This document shows, in pieces, positions 6,452 to 10,919 of a stretch of 10,919 bases of DNA (position 1 is its first letter; each line of letters opens with the position of its first letter). A program made the position numbers and the translations under genes. The notes below the pieces were generated by a model. That model made no database searches, was not told where the DNA came from, and saw only the letters and a program-made list of their open reading frames with translations. The stretch comes from an uncultured Collinsella sp. Its GTDB lineage: Bacteria > Actinomycetota > Coriobacteriia > Coriobacteriales > Coriobacteriaceae. The stretch is taken from contig CABUUD010000059.1 in NCBI GenBank assembly GCA_902494585.1, forward strand, positions 1-10,919. Direction: 5' to 3'.

Positions 6452-8212
6452 TTATGCCTCGAGGTTTTCCTCGATCCAGGCGACGGCACCCTTGGGATCC
6501 TTAGTGAGGTCGATGTACTGTTTGCCCTTGGGCGACAGCAGCGTGATGCCCAGGCGGTCGGTGTCGGCCTTCATCTCGTTGTAATAGGTGCGAACCTGCG
6601 GAGCCAGGACGATGACGTTGTACTGGTCCATGATGGCGTAGTGACTGCCGTAGGCACCGGCGTTGGCGGTAATGTCGATGCCCAGCTCGTCGGCGCCTTC
6701 CTTAAGCGCGTTGGCGAGCAGTGCAGAGGTGCCGGCGCCAGCGCACAGAACCAGAACCCTCAGATCCTTGCCCTTAAGGGCGGACGGAGCTGCGGAGGCC
6801 TCAGTGGCAGAAGCGGTCTCGACAACAGGAGCCTCAACGGCGGGGGCGTCAGCGGTCTTGACGGTCTTGGTCTCCTCGGCCTCTTCTTCGGCCAGGGTCT
6901 CGGCCTCCTGCTTGCACAGGACGTTGTCGTAGGCCTTGCAGAACGGGTAGTAGATTAAGAAGTCAACGACCAGCAGGACGACAACCAGGACCAGAGAGAT
7001 CGGCTGGAAATTGGTGTCGATGAAGGTGCCGATCGGTCCGGGGAGTGCCCACGGCATGGCATAGATAAAGCCGTTCATGCCCAAAAAGTCGATGAAGAAC
7101 TTACCAATGAGGACGTTGGCCACGGGGGCAAACAGGAACGGGATCAGGAAGTACGGGTTGAGGATGATGGGCGCGGCGAACAGCAGCGGTTCGTTGACGG
7201 CGAACATCACGGGTACGACAGAGGCTTTGCCGACGGCCTTGAGCTGCTTGGAGCGCATAAAGAGCAGGAAGATGATCGGGACAATGAACGTGGCGCCGGT
7301 GCCGCCGAGTTCGCCGATGTAGTTACCGAAGTTCTCGGTCAGGGCGAGGGCGGGGTGACCGCCGGCCTGCAGCGTGGCGAGGTTGGTGGTGATGTTGCCA
7401 AACAGCGCGGCGTTGAGGGCAGGCTTAACGACCGAGGGGCCGTGGATGCCCATGAACCAGAACAGCGGGATCATGAACCAGATGAGGGCGAGGCCGGCGT
7501 AGGAATCGGCAGCGGCGAACAGCGGGCTCACCAGCGTGGAGATGACGTTGGCAAACGGGACGGCCAAGCAGGTGCGGCAGATAACGTCGATGACGGCGAC
7601 AAACAGGATGGAGAAGCTGAAGGCGAAGATGTCGCGGAAGTTCTGGGCGATGGCGCCGGGGACTTCTTTGGGCAGCTTGATGGTGATGTCTCGCTTAATG
7701 CAGAAGGCATAGATGTTGACCGTGGCAAATGCGGCGACAAAGGAGCTCAGTAGGCCCTTGGTGCCCATGTTGTCGGTAAAGAACACCGAGACATCGGCAC
7801 CGTCGATCTTGGCACTCGTCTGGGTAACGGCCAAGATGAGCATAGCGCACATGGCGGCGACCATGGTGCTCGTGGCGTTGATGGCCTTGCCGGCAGGCAT
7901 GCGGCGGTTCTTGGAGCCGGTCAGCGCGCTTGCGGTGGTGCCGGCGACCATGATGCCCACGACGCCCATCGTGAAGTTGTAAACCTTGTTGCAGAAGTTC
8001 ACGACGTCGACGTTCCACCAGTCGGGCAGCGTAAAGCCGCCGACCGTGGCGACAACGCCCGGCAGGGTCGAAATAAGCAGGAAGACAGAAGAAGACAGGA
8101 TGATGGGCATTGCTGCCAAAAAGCCGTCTTTAATGGCCTGAAGGTAGATGTTCTTAGAGACCTTGTCGAAGTACGGCTGACCTTTCTCCAAGAACTTAAC
8201 GATCGATTCCAT
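6452..8212 (-). CDS. lacE: PTS lactose/cellobiose-family IICB permease (module 2)
   Basis: A 586-residue sugar permease and paralogue of the one at 3130-4908. The IIC domain covers about residues 1-430, with His257 (GIHGPS) and Glu341 (NEPLLFAAP) at the ChbC-type sugar-binding positions and GGTGATFIVP at 303-312. A linker rich in Glu and Ala follows (about 435-482). The IIB domain (about 484-586) has the phosphocysteine loop CAGAGTS at 490-496. In the IIB domain I count 75 of 102 aligned residues identical to the paralogue; the IIC domains differ more, notably in the loop after HGPS and before GGHPA, where substrate choice may lie. Start ATG 8212 has AGAGGAGCGTGAACT upstream. It is the second gene of its operon, 176 bp after the GH1 gene, with a strong hairpin between. 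No EIIA is present, so it must share an EIIA encoded elsewhere, perhaps with its paralogue. Confidence 0.93.
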   Translation of the reverse strand: MESIVKFLEKGQPYFDKVSKNIYLQAIKDGFLAAMPIILSSSVFLLISTLPGVVATVGGFTLPDWWNVDVVNFCNKVYNFTMGVVGIMVAGTTASALTGSKNRRMPAGKAINATSTMVAAMCAMLILAVTQTSAKIDGADVSVFFTDNMGTKGLLSSFVAAFATVNIYAFCIKRDITIKLPKEVPGAIAQNFRDIFAFSFSILFVAVIDVICRTCLAVPFANVISTLVSPLFAAADSYAGLALIWFMIPLFWFMGIHGPSVVKPALNAALFGNITTNLATLQAGGHPALALTENFGNYIGELGGTGATFIVPIIFLLFMRSKQLKAVGKASVVPVMFAVNEPLLFAAPIILNPYFLIPFLFAPVANVLIGKFFIDFLGMNGFIYAMPWALPGPIGTFIDTNFQPISLVLVVVLLVVDFLIYYPFCKAYDNVLCKQEAETLAEEEAEETKTVKTADAPAVEAPVVETASATEASAAPSALKGKDLRVLVLCAGAGTSALLANALKEGADELGIDITANAGAYGSHYAIMDQYNVIVLAPQVRTYYNEMKADTDRLGITLLSPKGKQYIDLTKDPKGAVAWIEENLEA

Positions 8213-8320
8213 AGTTCACGCTCCTCTTTGCATGAAATCTTAATGGCATGGACGTTGAAAACCTATATGGTCTCCCGCTTGCTAAAAGCCCGGGTGCAGG
8301 CGGGGTCGGTCCCAGGGGGA

Positions 8321-8367
8321 GAGAGGGGAGCGGCTGGGTTTGTATCGCATAGGGCCGCTCCCCTCTC
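8321..8367 (-). other. Intercistronic stem-loop between GH1-2 and PTS-2
   Basis: GAGAGGGGAGCGGC (8321-8334) pairs perfectly with GCCGCTCCCCTCTC (8354-8367), a 14-bp GC-rich stem with a 19-base loop, starting 21 bp after the GH1 stop. On the minus strand it is followed by TCCCCCTGG, not a T-tract, so it is unlikely to be an efficient intrinsic terminator. It may set the ratio of enzyme to permease by protecting or attenuating the transcript. The rest of the 176-bp gap shows no promoter I can defend. Confidence 0.7.
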
Positions 8368-8388
8368 GGGGGAAAGCGAGGCGATGCG

Positions 8389-9837
8389 CTACTGCGCGTC
8401 CGCCATAGTGTCGGCGAGCTCCTTGTACCAGAGTGCCGACTGCTTGATGTAGCGTTTTTGCGTGTCGAAGTCGATGTAGAACAGGCCGTAGCGCTTGTTA
8501 TAGCCGTTGGCCCACGAGAACTGGTCCTGCAGGCTCCAGATAAAGTAGCCCTGGACGTCGACGCCCTCGGCGCGCGCCCGGAGCACCTTCTCCATGTGCT
8601 GGTCGACAAAGTCGATGCGCTCGGGATCGGCGACGATGCCGTTTGCGTCGGGCTCGGGGTCCTTGTGGCCCAGGCCGTTTTCGGTGATATAGATGACGGG
8701 GAGGTTGGGATAGGTGGCGCTGATGTGCTTGAGCGTGTCGTAGAGGCCTTGCGGGTAGATGAGCCAATCCCAGTCGGTGGTGGGGATACCCGGCATATCG
8801 ACCTGCTGCCCGACGCCCTTAAACTTAAAGCACGAGGTGCCCTTGTCTCCGGTGCCGTTAAAGCTGTTGGTGGACTCGCCATCGTAGGCGGCGATAAACG
8901 CCGACTGATAGTAGTTGAGGCCGAAAATATCGTTGCGGGGCGCCGCCTTGGCGAGCTCCTCCATGTCGCTGTCCTCAACCGTAAGCGTGGCGTTGTTGGC
9001 ACGCAGAATCTCGTTGATGAGTGAGAGGGTGCGCGCGGAGTAGTGACCCAGGAAGGCGCCGTCCATGATGAAGTCGGTGTAGAAGGCGTTGTACAGGTCG
9101 GCGGCGTGCTGGTCGGCGGGCGAGTCTGTGGCAGGATATGCCGGCGTCAGGACGTTGACCATGCCAATGCGTCCGCCCAGGTGCTCGGTCTCGTCAAGAT
9201 CCTTATACAGGTTGACGGCGCGGGCGTGGGCAACGAGCTCGTTGTGCTGGCTCTGGATGCCGCTCGTCACATCAAAGTGATGGTTGGGCGGGAAGTTGCC
9301 TTGGATGTATTGGGAGTGCGAGAGGCTGATGAGCTCGTTGATGGTGAACCAATTCTTGACCTCGCGGAACTCGCGGAAGCAGAACTCGGCATAGCGCACA
9401 TAGGCGTCGACGGTCTTGCGGTTGAGCCAGTCGCCCTGGTTGAACAGGGCGGCGGGGGAGTCAAAGTGATGCAGGGACACATAGGGCTCGACGCCATACT
9501 TTTTGCAGCAGGCGAACAGCTCGTGGTAGTGCTTAACGCCCTCGGCGAGGGGCTCGGCATCGTCGCCGTTGGGGAAGATGCGGGTCCAGGCGATGGACAC
9601 ACGGATGGCGTTGAGTCCATGCTCGGCAGAAAGGCGGATATCCTCCTCGTAGCGGTTGTAGAAATCACTGGCCGGGTCGGGCAAAAAGCGACCCTGGGCG
9701 ACAAGGTAATCGTCCCACATGGTCTTACCCTTGCCTGCCACCTTCGTGGAACCTTCCGTTTGGTACGCGGCGGTTGCGGCGCCCCAAACAAAGCCCTTCG
9801 GCAGCTGCTGTACGCGGTTTAGCAAAGACATATGCAT
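8389..9837 (-). CDS. lacG: GH1 6-phospho-beta-galactosidase-like enzyme (module 2)
   Basis: A 482-residue cytoplasmic GH1 enzyme and paralogue of the one at 1633-3054. The N-terminal ATAAYQTEG is at about residues 21-29. The acid/base is Glu168 in TINE, where TFNE is more usual, and the nucleophile is Glu386 (ITENG). Ser441-Trp442, Lys448 and Tyr450 give the LacG-type phosphate/galactose pocket. It keeps SLHHFDSP and NYY (308-310), so around the sugar it is closer to classical LacG than its paralogue. Two in-frame starts are possible: ATG 9837 (GAGG 4 bases away) and ATG 9831 (10 bases away); the proteins differ only by Met-His. It is the first gene of its operon, the reverse of module 1. It is divergent from the second LacI-type regulator, with operators in the spacer. 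Expected to cleave a 6-phospho-beta-galactoside to galactose 6-phosphate plus an aglycone sugar; exact substrate unproven. Confidence 0.9.
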   Translation of the reverse strand: MHMSLLNRVQQLPKGFVWGAATAAYQTEGSTKVAGKGKTMWDDYLVAQGRFLPDPASDFYNRYEEDIRLSAEHGLNAIRVSIAWTRIFPNGDDAEPLAEGVKHYHELFACCKKYGVEPYVSLHHFDSPAALFNQGDWLNRKTVDAYVRYAEFCFREFREVKNWFTINELISLSHSQYIQGNFPPNHHFDVTSGIQSQHNELVAHARAVNLYKDLDETEHLGGRIGMVNVLTPAYPATDSPADQHAADLYNAFYTDFIMDGAFLGHYSARTLSLINEILRANNATLTVEDSDMEELAKAAPRNDIFGLNYYQSAFIAAYDGESTNSFNGTGDKGTSCFKFKGVGQQVDMPGIPTTDWDWLIYPQGLYDTLKHISATYPNLPVIYITENGLGHKDPEPDANGIVADPERIDFVDQHMEKVLRARAEGVDVQGYFIWSLQDQFSWANGYNKRYGLFYIDFDTQKRYIKQSALWYKELADTMADAQ

Positions 9838-9928
9838 ACACCCTCTCGTCTCGCTGTTCGATATTGTGCGTTTGCGCTCAGGAGGCTCCCTGGTTAGCGT
9901 TCAGCGGTGAAAAAGCCCGATAAACACT

Positions 9929-9934
9929 ATCTTA
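9929..9934 (-). promoter_or_regulatory. Candidate -10 box of the GH1-2/PTS-2 operon
   Basis: TAAGAT on the minus strand lies about 90 bp before the GH1 start. Its -35 region, around 9952-9957, has no good consensus match but falls within operator O1, the classic place for LacI-type repression. Weak evidence on its own. Confidence 0.35.
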
Positions 9935-9950
9935 AAATGATTAGAACCAA

Positions 9951-9968
9951 AATGAGCACGTGAACATT
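9951..9968. promoter_or_regulatory. LacI-type operator O1 of module 2
   Basis: AATGAGCACGTGAACATT has a central C-G step and near-dyad symmetry (AATG..CACGTG..CATT). It would cover the -35 region of the GH1-2 promoter candidate. One of three related sites in the 335-bp spacer between the GH1 and regulator genes. Confidence 0.75.
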
Positions 9969-9972
9969 TGAC

Positions 9973-9990
9973 AATGAGCACGTTAACATC
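9973..9990. promoter_or_regulatory. LacI-type operator O2 of module 2
   Basis: AATGAGCACGTTAACATC, identical to O1 over the first 11 bases and offset by 22 bp, about two helical turns. This mirrors the 23-bp offset between the two module 1 sites. Confidence 0.75.
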
Positions 9991-10064
9991 CGGCTGGGAT
10001 GTATAGAAACAAAACAACTTCAAACAGCCGCGAACGGTTGTATTTGTTCGGTAAGCGGTTTTGA

Positions 10065-10094
10065 TTGACAGAAGTTTTCATGTTGTGGTATATG
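10065..10094 (+). promoter_or_regulatory. Promoter of the module 2 regulator
   Basis: A consensus -35 TTGACA (10065-10070) lies 18 bp from TATATG (10089-10094). The predicted start site is about 10101, just before operator O3. Between O2 and this promoter (9991-10064) I see AT-rich sequence with no further clear site. Confidence 0.6.
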
Positions 10095-10104
10095 GCTCGG
10101 GTAT

Positions 10105-10122
10105 CATGAGCACGTTATCGAT
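10105..10122. promoter_or_regulatory. LacI-type operator O3 of module 2, at the regulator promoter
   Basis: CATGAGCACGTTATCGAT shares ATGAGCACGTT with O2, but its right half is degraded. It sits just downstream of the predicted transcription start of the regulator, a position suited to autorepression. O2 and O3 are 132 bp apart, so looping is also conceivable. Confidence 0.6.
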
Positions 10123-10172
10123 GTATGTACGATGCGCCATGGGCGCGGGGAATAGTTGGGAAGCAGGTTAGC

Positions 10173-10919
10173 GTGGAAGGCATGGCTCAGCAGACAAGGA
10201 ATGGTCATTCGGCGAGCGCGGCAGAGGTTGCGGCGCTCGCTGGCGTGAGCCGCCAGACTGTGTCTCGCGTGGTCAACGGTATGCCCAACGTGACGGAAAA
10301 GACGCGCAAGCGTGTGCTGGCCGCCATGGAAGAGCTGGGCTTTCGTCCCAATTTTGCTGGAGCGGCGTTGCGCGGCGGGTCGTATCGTTCTATTGGCCTG
10401 TGCATGTACAACATCACACGTGTCGGTAACCTGGCGACGCTCGAGGGTATCATGCAAGCGGCGCGCGAGCACGATTTTGCCGTCACTATGATCGAGATGG
10501 GCGGCGACAAGCCCTATACACTTGCCGATGCCTCGCGCCGCATGGTCGAGCGACCCGTCGACGGCATGATTCTCAACATGAACCGCATGGCTCCCGATTT
10601 TGAGGAGTTTGTTCCCCAGCCGGGAGTGCGAACGGTCATCCTGTCCATGTATGCGCATCCGCGCTGCACGACGATCGACTCCGACCAGTATGGTTCGTGC
10701 GAGCTGTTGACCAATTATCTGCTGGAACATGGTCACTCGAATATGCGGTTTGTGGCGGGTCCGGAAAACTCGATTTCCTCGCGTTTTCGTGAGGCCGGTT
10801 GGCGCGATACGCTGGGTCGTGCTCATGTCGATGCCGCTCCGATGCTGCGTGGCGATTGGAGTGCGGACAGTGGGTACGCCATGGGCGAGCGGATTGCGGC
10901 CGAGGTGCTTGCCGGCGGG
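10173..10919 (+). CDS. LacI-family transcriptional regulator (module 2), 3' end cut by the window
   Basis: An open frame with no stop to the window end. From ATG 10182 there are 246 codons, about three quarters of a LacI-family protein. The helix-turn-helix is AAEVAALAGVSRQTVSRVVNG (about residues 13-33 from ATG 10182), with R24-Q25 opening the recognition helix. The hinge NFAGAALRGG (57-66) keeps the Leu but lacks the Arg usually seen before it (ARxL in the paralogue). The effector domain runs through the shared GDWSADSGYA near the cut end. The start is uncertain: GTG 10173 has AGG five bases upstream, while ATG 10182 has GGAAGG only one base away, so I favour GTG. It is divergent from the GH1-2/PTS-2 operon it probably represses. 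The effector is unknown. The remaining C-terminus, including the family's NDxxA and GFDD signatures, lies outside the window. Confidence 0.92.
   Translation, partial: MEGMAQQTRNGHSASAAEVAALAGVSRQTVSRVVNGMPNVTEKTRKRVLAAMEELGFRPNFAGAALRGGSYRSIGLCMYNITRVGNLATLEGIMQAAREHDFAVTMIEMGGDKPYTLADASRRMVERPVDGMILNMNRMAPDFEEFVPQPGVRTVILSMYAHPRCTTIDSDQYGSCELLTNYLLEHGHSNMRFVAGPENSISSRFREAGWRDTLGRAHVDAAPMLRGDWSADSGYAMGERIAAEVLAGG

Noticed and set aside
9043..9822. A 259-codon plus-strand frame over GH1-2
   Set aside because: Antisense shadow of the GH1 gene, with low-complexity Val/Gly/Asp content.
10104..10826. A 240-codon minus-strand frame over the second regulator
   Set aside because: It is antisense to a clear LacI-family protein, which itself runs off the window end; no domain or ribosome site supports it.

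Overview
The window looks like chromosomal DNA of a moderately GC-rich, gut-type Gram-positive bacterium. My best guess is a Collinsella-like member of the Coriobacteriia (Actinomycetota), based on the combination of LacE-type PTS permeases, GH1 phospho-glycosidases and LacI regulators in a sequence of this composition. This is an impression, not the result of a search.

Layout. (1) 39-1271, minus: a Fic-domain protein with a C-terminal winged helix, preceded by a striking 75-bp inverted repeat made of four TTTCGGTATCA-type boxes. (2) 1272-1632: no gene. It holds that operator-like repeat, then a two-hairpin repeat element (1410-1545), then the terminator of the first sugar operon (1568-1610). 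(3) Sugar module 1, 1633-6194: a LacI-family regulator (plus, 5193-6194) is divergent from an operon of a PTS IICB permease (4908-3130) followed by a GH1 enzyme (3054-1633). The divergent spacer carries a perfect 22-bp palindrome and a second, imperfect site. (4) 6195-6451: a second copy of the two-hairpin element, then a bidirectional-looking terminator. (5) Sugar module 2, 6452-10919: a second LacI-family regulator (plus, from about 10173, cut by the window end) is divergent from an operon with the reverse gene order, GH1 (9837-8389) then PTS IICB (8212-6452). The 335-bp spacer (9838-10172) carries three AATGAGCACGT-type operator sites and recognisable promoter elements.

How the genes work together. 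Each permease should import and phosphorylate a beta-galactoside-like disaccharide. The partner GH1 enzyme has the Ser-Trp-(x5)-Lys-x-Tyr pocket of 6-phospho-beta-galactosidase (LacG) and should hydrolyse the imported sugar phosphate. Each operon is probably repressed by its divergent LacI-type regulator. No EIIA gene and no tagatose-6-phosphate pathway gene is present here, so these must be supplied from elsewhere.

The least explained items are the two-hairpin repeat, present twice and each time just beyond the terminator of a sugar operon, and the box array in front of the Fic gene. Bases 1-38 lie beyond the Fic stop codon, and I see nothing in them.
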